33,769 nt of DNA, taken from positions 1-33,769 of the forward strand of contig JBCDFR010000041.1 in the NCBI GenBank assembly GCA_039177505.1, in the 5' to 3' direction. Made by a program: the position numbers and the translations under genes. Below are positions 1 to 8,450 of this stretch, in pieces. Position 1 is the first letter of the stretch. Every line of letters begins with the position of its first letter. The DNA is from JABSQH01 sp039177505 (GTDB lineage: Bacteria; Actinomycetota; Acidimicrobiia; Acidimicrobiales; Ilumatobacteraceae). The notes beneath the pieces were generated by a model. That model worked only from the letters and a program-made list of their open reading frames with translations, did not search any database and was not told the origin of the DNA.

Positions 1-34
1 AGTGCCGTGGCCGCACACTGGCAAGGAAGAGACG

Positions 35-214
35 ATGGCCGTTCCGAAGAAGAAGACCTCCAAGTCGAAGACGCGCAGCCGCCGCGCCAGCGCCTGGAAG
101 CTCAACGCGCCCCCACGGAGCATCTGCCCGCGCTGCGGCGCCGCCAAGGTCCCGCACACGGTGTGCCCGTCGTGCGGGTGGTATCGCGATCGCGTCGTCG
201 TCGACGTCGGCTGA
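35..214 (+). CDS. rpmF: 50S ribosomal protein L32
   Basis: A 59-residue structural protein of the large ribosomal subunit. It begins MAVPKKKTSKSKTRSRR, the basic start typical of bL32, and carries a zinc ribbon CPRC-x9-CPSC, so it is the zinc-binding form of the protein. The ATG at 35 is chosen because AAGGAAGA lies about 5 nt upstream; a GTG at 2 in the same frame would add 11 residues unlike L32. plsX follows 4 bp after the stop, the conserved rpmF-plsX arrangement that links ribosome and membrane lipid synthesis. The 34 bp before it are too short to identify the preceding gene. Confidence 0.96.
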   Translation: MAVPKKKTSKSKTRSRRASAWKLNAPPRSICPRCGAAKVPHTVCPSCGWYRDRVVVDVG

Positions 215-218
215 TCCG

Positions 219-1211
219 ATGCTCCCCATCGCCGTCGACGCGATGGGCGGTGACGACGCCCCCGGCCCAATCGTCGCTGGCGCCCACCTCGCGGTCGCCG
301 ACGGCGTCCCCGTGGTGCTGGTCGGTCCGGAGGACCTTCCTGGACGTCAACCCGATGGCGGGGGTGCACCGCTCGACCTGATCACCGCGACCGAAGTGAT
401 CGGAATGCACGACGACCCCGCTCAGGGGGTACGTCGAAAGAAGGACTCAACGCTGGTACGCGCCGCGGAAGCGGTACGCGACGGTCGGGCCAGCGCCATG
501 GTCTCGGCCGGCAACACCGGTGCCACGATGGCGTCGGCGCTGTTGCGCATGGGGCGTACCTCTGGCGTCAAACGTCCGGCGATCGCCACGCCGATCCCGG
601 TCCCCGGCTCGACGCCAACGGTTCTGCTGGACGCCGGCGCCAACGCAGAGGTCCAAGCCGAATGGCTTGGGCAGTTCGCCGTGATGGGCGAGGTGTACGC
701 ACGTCACCGGTTCGACATCGACCGACCGCGAGTCGGGCTGCTGTCGATCGGTGAAGAGCAGGGCAAGGGCGATGCGCTGCGCAAGGAGGCCTACGACGTT
801 CTCGCTGCCGTCGAGGGGCTGAACTTCGTGGGCAACGTCGAAGGCCGCGACGTGATGACCGACGCCATCGACGTGTGTGTCACCGACGGGTTCACCGGCA
901 ATGTCGTGCTGAAGACCCTCGAAGGTGGAATGCGGACCGTCGTCACGGCCTTGATGGAGGCTTTTTCGGCCGAGGAGCACTACCAGCCGCACGCCGATGC
1001 GCTGATGCCAGCGCTGCTCCCGTTGTACTCGGCGCTCAGCCCCGACACGTATGGCGGAGCGGTGCTGTTGGGTGTCGACGGTGTGTGCATCATCTCGCAC
1101 GGCTCGTCGGGCGACACCGCGATACGCAACGCCGTCGGTGTTGGCCGCGACATGGTGGCCGCCGACATGGTCGGTGAGATTCGGGCAGCGATCGCCGCCA
1201 CCAGCGAGTAA
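219..1211 (+). CDS. plsX: Phosphate acyltransferase PlsX
   Basis: A 330-residue protein that converts acyl-ACP and phosphate into acyl-phosphate, the first step of the PlsX/PlsY route to phosphatidic acid; it works at the inner face of the membrane. Family marks are the N-terminal IAVDAMGGDDAP, the central SAGNTGATMASALL and LLDAGAN, GLLSIGEEQGKG, and the later VTDGFTGNVVLKTLEG. Length is normal for PlsX. The ATG at 219 lies 4 bp after the rpmF stop, so the two are probably co-transcribed and translationally coupled. An acyl carrier protein gene follows after 62 bp, supplying the acyl donor's carrier. Confidence 0.96.
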   Translation: MLPIAVDAMGGDDAPGPIVAGAHLAVADGVPVVLVGPEDLPGRQPDGGGAPLDLITATEVIGMHDDPAQGVRRKKDSTLVRAAEAVRDGRASAMVSAGNTGATMASALLRMGRTSGVKRPAIATPIPVPGSTPTVLLDAGANAEVQAEWLGQFAVMGEVYARHRFDIDRPRVGLLSIGEEQGKGDALRKEAYDVLAAVEGLNFVGNVEGRDVMTDAIDVCVTDGFTGNVVLKTLEGGMRTVVTALMEAFSAEEHYQPHADALMPALLPLYSALSPDTYGGAVLLGVDGVCIISHGSSGDTAIRNAVGVGRDMVAADMVGEIRAAIAATSE

Positions 1212-1259
1212 CCAGCCGTAATCGTCCGACGTCTCCTCTCGACCGGCGACTCTCCGGCG

Positions 1260-1265
1260 TAGACT
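1260..1265 (+). promoter_or_regulatory. Probable -10 element for acpP (leaderless type)
   Basis: TAGACT matches TANNNT and ends 8 nt before the GTG start at 1274. No Shine-Dalgarno lies between them, so transcription probably begins at or next to the start codon. No convincing -35 is seen. Confidence 0.45.
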
Positions 1266-1273
1266 TCGCGCCC

Positions 1274-1564
1274 GTGCCCGCAGAGACCCATGTCGAACAC
1301 GGCCCGCTCGGTCGAGACGAGATCTTCGAGATCGTTCGCGACCGCCTCGCCGACATCCTTGAAATCGAACCCTCGACGATCACCGAGGGACAGTCGTTCG
1401 TCGACGACCTCGACGCCGATTCGCTGGCGCTGATCGAGCTCGTCGAGGCGCTCGAAGAGGAGCTGAGCGATCGCACCACGGGCTTTCGTATCGAAGACGA
1501 GGACTTGGAAGACCTGAAGACCGTCCGCGACGCAGTCGACTACGTGCACGAGCGGGCCGGCTGA
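1274..1564 (+). CDS. acpP: Acyl carrier protein
   Basis: A 96-residue acyl carrier protein, the phosphopantetheinylated carrier of growing acyl chains in fatty acid synthesis. The 4'-phosphopantetheine attachment motif DADSLAL is present with Ser50 as the modified residue, followed by the acidic helix LIELVEALEEEL expected of ACPs. It has about 15 residues more at the N terminus than E. coli ACP. The GTG at 1274 is the first usable start in frame and fits the leaderless promoter just upstream; the ATG at 1289 is out of frame. Placement between plsX and rnc is the classical location for the fatty acid synthesis ACP, although a paralogue elsewhere cannot be excluded. Confidence 0.9.
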   Translation: MPAETHVEHGPLGRDEIFEIVRDRLADILEIEPSTITEGQSFVDDLDADSLALIELVEALEEELSDRTTGFRIEDEDLEDLKTVRDAVDYVHERAG

Positions 1565-1584
1565 GCTGGGGCGCTCCCGGCTCG

Positions 1585-2268
1585 ATGACCTCGCTCGACG
1601 AGCTCGCCGCCGCTCTCGGTCACCGATTCAACGACATCGAGCTGTTGCGCCAAGCGCTGGCCCACCGGTCGTGGGTCGCTGAACATCCGGGGCAGGAGAG
1701 CAACGAACGTCTCGAATTCCTCGGCGACGCGGTGCTGGGGTGGGCGATTGCCGACATCGCCTACCGGCGGTACCGGCACGTCCACGAAGGTCAGTTGACC
1801 AACCTGCGCAAGAGCGTGGTCAACGCGGTCGCTCTGGCTGACGTGGCCGGGGAGATCGGTCTCGGGCAGCACATCATGTTGGGAAAGGGCGAAGCGGCCG
1901 CACGGGGCGCCGACAAACCGTCGATTCTCTCCGATGCCTTCGAAGCGGTGCTCGGGGCGGTGTACCTCGACGGTGGAGCCGATGCGGCGTTCGCACTCGT
2001 CGATGCGTGCTTCTCCGATCGCCTCCCGGACTCGGTCGACGATCTCGACCACCTCGATCACAAGACCATGCTGCAAGAGCTCCTCGCAAGAGCCGGCCGG
2101 AGCGCGCCGCGGTACATCGTCAGCGCAACCGGTCCGGACCACTCCAAGACCTTCCACGCCGACGTCGTCGTCGACGGCGATGTGATTGGTGTCGGCGCCG
2201 GGCGATCGAAGAAGGCCGCCGAGCAGGCGGCGGCAACCGAGGCCTGCGCCAGTTTGACCGGTGCCTGA
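1585..2268 (+). CDS. rnc: Ribonuclease III
   Basis: A 227-residue double-strand-specific endoribonuclease that processes rRNA precursors and structured mRNAs. The RNase III signature ERLEFLGDAVLG spans residues 41-52 with catalytic Glu44 and Asp48, and a second acidic patch lies in DAFEAVLGAVYLDGG. The C-terminal part from about residue 155 is a double-stranded RNA-binding domain ending in GRSKKAAEQAAATEA. The ATG at 1585 is 20 bp after acpP; no strong Shine-Dalgarno is visible. Its last codons overlap the start of mutM by 8 bp, which implies coupled translation. Confidence 0.96.
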   Translation: MTSLDELAAALGHRFNDIELLRQALAHRSWVAEHPGQESNERLEFLGDAVLGWAIADIAYRRYRHVHEGQLTNLRKSVVNAVALADVAGEIGLGQHIMLGKGEAAARGADKPSILSDAFEAVLGAVYLDGGADAAFALVDACFSDRLPDSVDDLDHLDHKTMLQELLARAGRSAPRYIVSATGPDHSKTFHADVVVDGDVIGVGAGRSKKAAEQAAATEACASLTGA

Positions 2269-3097
2269 GCTTCCCGAGGTCGAAACTGTTCGCCGCGGAC
2301 TCAAGTCGCGCGTTGCCGGTCGCACTGTCGAGAACGTGTGGGTGGGCCGCGAACGCGTCGTGCGCCGCACATCGCGAGAGGAATTGATCGCCGGGTTGAC
2401 CGGCACGACGATCGAAGGTGCCGACCGGCGCGGCAAGTACCTGCTGTTGCCACTCGATTCCGGCGAACAGGTGATGGTTCACCTGCGGATGAGCGGCCAG
2501 GTGCTCCTAGTCGATCGCGATGAACCGGTTGCCGACCACACCCACGTCATCGCCACGTTGGCCGGCGGTGACCAGTTGCGGTTCATCGATCCGCGCACGT
2601 TCGGCGAGGTGGTCGTGTTCGATCCGGACCGCGTCGGTGAGGTGTTGCCGGAGCTGGCGCGCCTCGGACCCGATCCGATTGCCGAGGAGTTTCCGCGAAC
2701 GATGCTCAGGGAGATCGTGATGGGCACGTCCCGCGGGTTGAAACCGCTGCTGCTCGATCAGCATCGCATCGCTGGCATCGGCAACATCTATGCCGACGAG
2801 ATCCTGCACGCCGCCCGGCTGCGGCCCGATCGCCCCGCCAACTCACTCGACTCACGAGCCGTCACACGACTGCACCGTTCGATCCTCGACATCTTGACGC
2901 GCGCCGTCGAGGCGGGTGGGTCGACACTGCCCGATACGCAATACGTCGACCTGCTCGGAGAGGGCGGCTGGTTCCAGTTCGAGCACCGCGTGTACGGCCG
3001 AACCGGGGAGCGATGCACCACGTGCGGACGCGGGTGGATCCGCCGCATCACCTCTGGCGGCCGGGGCACCCATTTCTGCCCCGTGTGTCAACGCTGA
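2261..3097 (+). CDS. mutM: Formamidopyrimidine-DNA glycosylase
   Basis: A 278-residue bifunctional DNA glycosylase/AP lyase that removes oxidised purines such as 8-oxoguanine. It begins MPELPEVETVRRGL; Pro2 is the catalytic Schiff-base nucleophile and Glu3 the acid, so the GTG at 2261 must be the true start. RGKYLLL supplies the conserved beta-hairpin lysine. QHRIAGIGNIYADEIL is the helix-two-turn-helix, and the C terminus is a zinc finger CTTC-x16-CPVC. All known catalytic residues are present. The start lies inside the rnc stop region (8-bp overlap). Confidence 0.96.
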   Translation: MPELPEVETVRRGLKSRVAGRTVENVWVGRERVVRRTSREELIAGLTGTTIEGADRRGKYLLLPLDSGEQVMVHLRMSGQVLLVDRDEPVADHTHVIATLAGGDQLRFIDPRTFGEVVVFDPDRVGEVLPELARLGPDPIAEEFPRTMLREIVMGTSRGLKPLLLDQHRIAGIGNIYADEILHAARLRPDRPANSLDSRAVTRLHRSILDILTRAVEAGGSTLPDTQYVDLLGEGGWFQFEHRVYGRTGERCTTCGRGWIRRITSGGRGTHFCPVCQR

Positions 3098-3127
3098 CGG
3101 TCCCACTTCGCGCGGGCGCGCGACCGG

Positions 3128-3133
3128 TAGCTT
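3128..3133 (+). promoter_or_regulatory. Probable -10 element for smc
   Basis: TAGCTT matches TANNNT and ends 10 nt before the GTG start of smc. The intervening GC-rich sequence has no Shine-Dalgarno. The 46-bp gap after mutM is enough for an independent promoter, but no -35 is recognisable. Confidence 0.4.
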
Positions 3134-3143
3134 GGCGCGCGCT

Positions 3144-6100
3144 GTGTATCTGAAGCGCCTGACGTTGAAGGGATTCAAGTCGTTCGCCGAGTCGACGACG
3201 ATGGATCTCGAGCCCGGAGTGACCGTCGTTGTCGGACCCAACGGGTCGGGCAAGTCGAATGTCGTCGATGCGATTGCCTGGGTGCTCGGCGCGCAGGCGC
3301 CCAAGTCGGTGCGCAGCCAGAAGATGGACGACGTGATCTTCGCCGGCACCGCCAGCCGACCCGCGCTCGGTCGAGCCGAAGTGTCGATCACCATCGACAA
3401 CTCCGACGGCACGCTCGGGCTCGACCTGACCGAGATCACCGTCACCCGCATCTTGTTCCGTACCGGCGAGTCCGAGTATGCGATCAACGGTGCGCCGTGT
3501 CGCCTGCTCGATGTGCAGGAGCTGTTGTCCGACGCCGGTGTTGGGCGCCAGCAGCACGTGATCGTCAGCCAGGGCCAGATCGACGCGGTGCTCAACGCCC
3601 GTCCGGAAGACCGCCGCTCGATCATCGAAGAAGCGGCCGGCGTGCTGAAGTTTCGCAAGCGCAAGGAGAAGGCGCAGCGCCGTCTCGATGCGACCGAGGC
3701 CAACCTGCTGCGCGTTCAAGACCTGCTGCGCGAGGTGCGTCGCCAGCTACGGCCGCTCGAACGGCAGGCCAAGGCAGCGGAGCGTCACGGCGAGTTGGTC
3801 GGCGAGCTCACCGAGGTGAAGACCTTTGTGCTCGGTCGCGAAATCGCGTCGTGGCGGACGAAGCTCGAATCGTTGGCCGCCACACGGCGTGACGGGGCGA
3901 GCGAGGAGCAGCGCATCAAGTCCGAGCTGGCGGCGCTCGACACCGCCGTGGTCGCCCTCGAGGCACAGCTGGCGGCCACGGGCGCCAACGATGTCGGTGA
4001 TCGCCTCGTGCGCGTCGAGCAGCTGCGCGAGCGAGCCCGCGGCCTCGCCGCGGTGCTGGTCGAGCGGCGGCGGTCGCTCGAACGTGACCGCGGACAGGGT
4101 CTCGATGCGGGCGTGGTCGCCTCGCTCGAAGCCGATGCCGCCCGGTTCCGCGATGAGCTGGCTGTCGTCGAGGTCGAGCGCGCCGAGTTGGCGCCGCTGG
4201 CTGAGGCGTTGGCGGTCGACGAAGCAGCGTTCTCGGACGCTGAAGGCGCTGCTGCTGATGAACCCGAGGCCGCCGATTCCAGTGCATCCGCTGCGACGGC
4301 GGCGGCGGAGGTGCGTGGTGAGCTGCGCTCGATCCGCGCTGCGATCGAGCGCCTCGAAGCCGAACATCAGCGTCTCGATGCCCGGCAGACACAGATGACC
4401 GAACGGCGCGACGCAGCGCGCGCGGCAGCCGATCGATTCCGCGCCGAATGCGATGCGGCGAGCCATGACGAGGCCCCGCTTGCTGATCTCGCCGATGCCG
4501 CAGAAGCACGCCGCATCGCGGCCACGGCTGACCACGAGGGGCGTGTCGAGGCTCGTCAACGCCTGTCCGAGGAAGCTTCGCGATGGTCGGCCAGGGTCGA
4601 AGCGTTGCAGCAGGCGGTCGATGCGGCGCGGGCCCGGGCTGGAGCCGAACGCCTCGCCGAGGTTGATGGCGTGCTCGGCACCCTGCTCGAGCTCGTCGAG
4701 ATCGACGCTGGCTGGGAGCCGGCGGTCGAAGCGGCATTGGGCGACGCGCTCACCGCGGTGGTCGTCGACGATCCAGGGGCCGGGCGCCGAGCGCTCGACG
4801 AACTGCGCAGCTCCGACACCAGCGGCGCGGTGTTGGCAATCGGCGCCACCGGCACGGCACCGTCCACCAACAGCGCCGGCGATCCGGTACGCGAGCACGT
4901 GCGCGGTCGTCGTGGCGGTCAACGTGATGGCGTCGATGGTCTGCTCGACGCGCTGCTAGCCACCGCCGTGCGCGCCGCGGACGTGCCCGCCGCCGTCGAT
5001 GTCGCGCTGGCTCATCCAGAGCTGGTCGTGGTCACGCCCGATGGCGATCGTTTGGCCAGCACCGGCTGGCGCGTCGGGGCAGCGAGCGGCGGGGCAACTG
5101 CTGCGGCGCTCGACGATGCCCGTGACCGCGCCGAGGCGGCCGAGCGGGAACGTTCTGCTGCAGCCCGCGCGGTCGACGATGCAACGTCGGAGCTGGCAGC
5201 GGCCCGGGCGAGCGAGGCCGAAGTCACACGGCAGCTCGACGCCAACGATGCGCGCTTGGCCGCCGCGGCCGAAGGGCTCTCGCAAGCACAGGGCGAGGGC
5301 CGCGAGGCCGCAGCCGAGGTCGAGGCGATCGAATCGGCGATCACCGATGCCGATGGTGGCGCCGATCGTGAACGCGCGCGGATCACCGAGCTCGAAGCGC
5401 TGTTGCCGGCGCTCGAATCTGACGAAGCCGCTGAATCCGAGGCGGCGCGGGCCCGCCGAGCCCAACGCGCCGAGCTCGACGCACGTCGTGGGGTGCTCAC
5501 GTCACGCCGGTCCGATCTCGATGTCCGCACCGCTGGCCTCGACGAGCGTCAACAACTGCTCTCGGCTCGTCTCGCTGAAACCGAAAAACGTCTGGCCGAC
5601 GACGCCGAGGCGCGGCTGCTCGCCGAGGAACGACGAGTGGCGATCGAGCGGGCACTGGTGGCCATCGATCGACTGGCTGCCGTGGTCGAAGCACATCGCA
5701 GCGTGGTCGAAGCACATCACGACCGCCTCTTCGAGGAGCGGCGGCGCCAGAGCGACGAGGTGCGCGAACTCACCGAGCAGCTCGGTGAGCGACGGTCGAC
5801 ACGCCAAGAGGCGGAACGCTCGCTCGAAACGCTGCGCGAGCGCGTCCGTCAAGCCGAACTCGGCGAGGCGGAAGCGACGTTGCGTCTCGAGACGACCATC
5901 GAAACGCTGCGCCGCGACCTCGACATCGAGCCGGCGACCGCCGAGGCGGCCGAACTCCCCGAGCTGCCCGACGGCGCGACACCGGCGGGACGCGTTCGCG
6001 AACTCGAACGCGAGCTCAAACTGCTGGGGCCGATCAACCCGCTGGCGCTCGAGGAATTCAACGAGTTGCAAACCCGCCATGGGTTCCTCGAGGAACAGCT

Positions 6101-6656
6101 CGAAGACGTGCGGTCGACCCGCCGAGAGCTGTCGCGGGTGATCCAGGCGATCGACGCCGAGATCCAGAACGTGTTCGCGTCGGCGTTCGCCGACGTCAGC
6201 GAGAACTTCACGAAGCTGTTCGGGCTGCTGTTCCCCGGTGGTACGGGTCGCCTAGCGCTGACGGCGCCCGACGATCTGCTCAACACCGGAATCGAGATCG
6301 AGGCCAAGCCGAGCGGCAAGAACGTGAAGAAGCTGTCGTTGTTGTCGGGTGGCGAGCGCAGCCTGACCGCGTTGGCGTACCTGTTTGCCGTGTTCCGTTC
6401 GCGGCCGTCGCCGTTCTACGTGATGGACGAGGTCGAAGCTGCTCTCGACGATGTCAACCTGCACCGCTTCCTCGGCCTGGTCGCCGAGTTCCGCTCCGAT
6501 GCGCAGCTGATCATCGTGTCGCACCAGAAGCGCACCATGGAGGCCGGCGACATCCTCCTCGGCGTGAGCATGCAGCCGGGTGGATCGAGCAAGGTCATCA
6601 CCGAGAAGCGCAACGACTCCCTCGGCCACGACGACCGCCTCGGCGTCACCGTTTGA
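3144..6656 (+). CDS. smc: Chromosome segregation ATPase SMC
   Basis: A 1170-residue SMC protein that, with ScpA and ScpB, forms the condensin that extrudes and organises DNA loops. The N-terminal ATPase half has MYLKRLTLKGFKSFAEST and Walker A GPNGSGKS at residues 31-38. Long coiled coils rich in Ala, Glu and Arg flank a globular hinge at about residues 503-650. The C-terminal head has the ABC signature LLSGGERSLTALAYLFA near residue 1066 and Walker B FYVMDEVEAALDD just after. The frame is open upstream for 76 codons inside mutM, but MYLKRL is the conserved N terminus, so the GTG at 3144 is chosen. No scpA or scpB is in the window. The arms contain an exact heptad duplication. Confidence 0.95.
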   Translation: MYLKRLTLKGFKSFAESTTMDLEPGVTVVVGPNGSGKSNVVDAIAWVLGAQAPKSVRSQKMDDVIFAGTASRPALGRAEVSITIDNSDGTLGLDLTEITVTRILFRTGESEYAINGAPCRLLDVQELLSDAGVGRQQHVIVSQGQIDAVLNARPEDRRSIIEEAAGVLKFRKRKEKAQRRLDATEANLLRVQDLLREVRRQLRPLERQAKAAERHGELVGELTEVKTFVLGREIASWRTKLESLAATRRDGASEEQRIKSELAALDTAVVALEAQLAATGANDVGDRLVRVEQLRERARGLAAVLVERRRSLERDRGQGLDAGVVASLEADAARFRDELAVVEVERAELAPLAEALAVDEAAFSDAEGAAADEPEAADSSASAATAAAEVRGELRSIRAAIERLEAEHQRLDARQTQMTERRDAARAAADRFRAECDAASHDEAPLADLADAAEARRIAATADHEGRVEARQRLSEEASRWSARVEALQQAVDAARARAGAERLAEVDGVLGTLLELVEIDAGWEPAVEAALGDALTAVVVDDPGAGRRALDELRSSDTSGAVLAIGATGTAPSTNSAGDPVREHVRGRRGGQRDGVDGLLDALLATAVRAADVPAAVDVALAHPELVVVTPDGDRLASTGWRVGAASGGATAAALDDARDRAEAAERERSAAARAVDDATSELAAARASEAEVTRQLDANDARLAAAAEGLSQAQGEGREAAAEVEAIESAITDADGGADRERARITELEALLPALESDEAAESEAARARRAQRAELDARRGVLTSRRSDLDVRTAGLDERQQLLSARLAETEKRLADDAEARLLAEERRVAIERALVAIDRLAAVVEAHRSVVEAHHDRLFEERRRQSDEVRELTEQLGERRSTRQEAERSLETLRERVRQAELGEAEATLRLETTIETLRRDLDIEPATAEAAELPELPDGATPAGRVRELERELKLLGPINPLALEEFNELQTRHGFLEEQLEDVRSTRRELSRVIQAIDAEIQNVFASAFADVSENFTKLFGLLFPGGTGRLALTAPDDLLNTGIEIEAKPSGKNVKKLSLLSGGERSLTALAYLFAVFRSRPSPFYVMDEVEAALDDVNLHRFLGLVAEFRSDAQLIIVSHQKRTMEAGDILLGVSMQPGGSSKVITEKRNDSLGHDDRLGVTV
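5681..5718 (+). repeat. Two 17-bp direct repeats, 21-bp period, in smc
   Basis: CGTGGTCGAAGCACATC occurs at 5681-5697 and again at 5702-5718. The 21-bp offset is exactly seven codons, so the duplication repeats VVEAH in the same heptad register of the SMC coiled coil and preserves the frame. Confidence 0.85.
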
Positions 6657-6703
6657 CCTGAGTGTGCCCGTTTGCGCTGCGACGTGCGTGCGATGATGTC
6701 GAG

Positions 6704-7183
6704 ATGCGCACGCGTGACACGGTAAACGCTCGGTGCAGACAAGGCCTCCTGGGAGTTCTCGTCGTCGGCGCAACGTTGGCTGCGTGCTCCTCCGACGACG
6801 GATCGGTCGATCCGCTCGAGGACCCGGACGAGACCGGACGCGAGCTCGTCGGCGAGTTCAACGCTCTCTTGCAGAGTGGTGACAGCGAGCAGCTCGATGA
6901 GTTCTTGTCCAACTCGTTTCAGCTGATGCTCTCGGATGGGAGCTCGGCGACGAAGGGTGAGTTTGTCGCCTCATTGCAGGAGGTCAGCGACGTCACGATT
7001 GGCGACGAGGTGTTCGGAACGCAGGAGGGGGACGTCCTGGTCGTGAGATGGAGTGTCGACGTCGAGTCGGAAGGTGCCGACGGCCCGCTCGCCGCTGGGT
7101 TGGCGCCGCGGTTGAGCACGTTCCACTACGAAGACGGGGAGTGGCGAATGTCGTCGCACGCCAACTTCGGCGAGCTCGAGTAA
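6704..7183 (+). CDS. Putative lipoprotein with NTF2/SnoaL-like domain
   Basis: A 159-residue predicted lipoprotein of unknown function. The N terminus has basic residues, a hydrophobic stretch GLLGVLVVGATLAAC and a lipobox LAAC with Cys28 as the lipidated residue, followed by an acidic linker. The mature part (ELVGEFNALLQSGD..FLSNSFQLMLSDGS, ending FHYEDGEWRMSSHANF) has the helix-then-sheet pattern of small NTF2/SnoaL-type stress or ligand domains; that is a fold-level guess. The ATG at 6704 gives the proper signal sequence; an upstream GTG at 6662 would add 14 residues before it. It sits alone between smc and ftsY with 47- and 87-bp gaps and need not be functionally linked to them. Confidence 0.8.
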   Translation: MRTRDTVNARCRQGLLGVLVVGATLAACSSDDGSVDPLEDPDETGRELVGEFNALLQSGDSEQLDEFLSNSFQLMLSDGSSATKGEFVASLQEVSDVTIGDEVFGTQEGDVLVVRWSVDVESEGADGPLAAGLAPRLSTFHYEDGEWRMSSHANFGELE

Positions 7184-7255
7184 CAGTGCGGCATCGTCTG
7201 CGATACCTCGACTGACGAGGGGAAGGCCGCCAGGCCGACCGAGCCCGATCATAGA

Positions 7256-7261
7256 TAGCGT
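7256..7261 (+). promoter_or_regulatory. Probable -10 element for ftsY
   Basis: TAGCGT ends 9 nt before the ftsY ATG; an overlapping TAGATA at 7252-7257 is an alternative. GAGGCG directly before the ATG is too close to act as an ordinary Shine-Dalgarno. A short hairpin CCTCG-actga-CGAGG at 7206-7220 lies upstream but lacks a T-tract. Confidence 0.4.
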
Positions 7262-7270
7262 CGTGAGGCG

Positions 7271-8416
7271 ATGGGATTCGAAGTCATCTTCCTCATCCTG
7301 GCGGTGTTCGTCGTCGCCTTCGGGATCGGCGTCGTCGTCGTCAACCGCCGTAACGCGGCCGCCGATGCCACGCCGCCGGCCGCGCCACCGCAGCCAGCTG
7401 TTCCGCCACCAGAGGGCGACACGCTGGTCGAACCCGAGGTCGATCTCGAGGTTGACGCGGTCGAGCTGGAACCGGTCGAGCCCGCGGTCGTCGAACCGGA
7501 ACCGGTCGCTCCGCTGTCGTTGCGCGACCGGCTGGCCAAGGCCCGATCGACCTTTGCGGGGGCGTTCAGTGGTGTCCTCGGCCGCAGCGGTATCGGTGAG
7601 GAGTCGTTCGAGGATCTCGAAGAAGCGCTGCTGCGGGCCGATGTCGGCGTCGGGGTCACGACCGAACTCATCGACGGGCTGCGGGCGAAGGTCGACGCTC
7701 ACGAGATCACCGAGCCGGCGCAATTGCTCGATGCGTTGCAACACGAGATGAGCGGACGGCTCGAGGGGTCCGACCGCACGCTGCAGTACGTGCCCGCCGA
7801 CGACGGTCCGAACGTGTGGATGTTCGTTGGCGTGAACGGAGTCGGCAAGACCACCACGATCGGCAAGCTGGCCAACCAGCAGGTCGCTGATGGTCGCAGC
7901 GTCTTGATGGCCGCCGGCGACACCTTCCGCGCTGCGGCGGCGGAACAGCTCACCACGTGGGCGGAGCGCTCCGGTGCCGACATCGTGCGCGGCGCCGAGG
8001 GCGGCGACCCCAGCTCGGTCGTGTTCGATGCCGTTGAGCGAGCCACGTCGCGCAACGTCGACCTCGTGATTGCGGACACGGCTGGGCGCCTCCACACGAA
8101 GACCAACTTGATGGAGGAGTTGCGCAAGGTGCGCCGGGTGGCCGAGAAAGGCACTGGCACGGTCACCGAGACCTTGCTGGTGATCGACGCCACCACCGGT
8201 CAGAACGGCCTCACCCAAGCCCGCGAGTTCGGCGAGGCGACCGACGTGACCGGCGTGGTGCTGACGAAGCTCGACGGTTCGGCCAAGGGCGGCATCGTGT
8301 TCGCTGTAGAGACCGAGCTCGGCATCCCGGTGAAACTCGTCGGCGTCGGCGAAACCATCGATGACCTGATCGAGTTCCATCCCGACGAGTTCGTGGCCGC
8401 GTTGTTTGACCGCTGA
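7271..8416 (+). CDS. ftsY: Signal recognition particle receptor FtsY
   Basis: A 381-residue SRP receptor GTPase that docks ribosome-nascent chain-SRP complexes at the membrane. The first 23 residues form a hydrophobic segment (FEVIFLILAVFVVAFGIGVV), as in other actinobacterial FtsY proteins that are membrane anchored. A Pro/Glu/Val-rich acidic A region follows to about residue 80, then the N domain and the GTPase G domain. G motifs are GVNGVGKTTTIGKLA, DTFRAAAAEQL, DTAGRLHTKTNLMEEL and TKLDGSAKGG. It is followed 34 bp later by its partner ffh, so both halves of the SRP targeting system are side by side. Confidence 0.96.
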   Translation: MGFEVIFLILAVFVVAFGIGVVVVNRRNAAADATPPAAPPQPAVPPPEGDTLVEPEVDLEVDAVELEPVEPAVVEPEPVAPLSLRDRLAKARSTFAGAFSGVLGRSGIGEESFEDLEEALLRADVGVGVTTELIDGLRAKVDAHEITEPAQLLDALQHEMSGRLEGSDRTLQYVPADDGPNVWMFVGVNGVGKTTTIGKLANQQVADGRSVLMAAGDTFRAAAAEQLTTWAERSGADIVRGAEGGDPSSVVFDAVERATSRNVDLVIADTAGRLHTKTNLMEELRKVRRVAEKGTGTVTETLLVIDATTGQNGLTQAREFGEATDVTGVVLTKLDGSAKGGIVFAVETELGIPVKLVGVGETIDDLIEFHPDEFVAALFDR

Positions 8417-8434
8417 GCGATCCTGCGCCACCGG

Positions 8435-8440
8435 TACCCT
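8435..8440 (+). promoter_or_regulatory. Probable -10 element for ffh
   Basis: TACCCT ends 10 nt before the ffh ATG, with no Shine-Dalgarno in between. Only 34 bp separate ftsY and ffh, so read-through from ftsY is also likely. Confidence 0.4.
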
Positions 8441-8450
8441 TGCTCACCTG

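Noticed and set aside
1..34. End of an upstream gene (for example a DUF177/YceD protein, often before rpmF).
   Set aside because: Too few bases remain to see a stop codon in a plausible frame or any motif.
7206..7220. Hairpin CCTCG-actga-CGAGG between the lipoprotein gene and ftsY as a terminator.
   Set aside because: Only a 5-bp stem and no T-tract; such hairpins are frequent by chance at this GC content.
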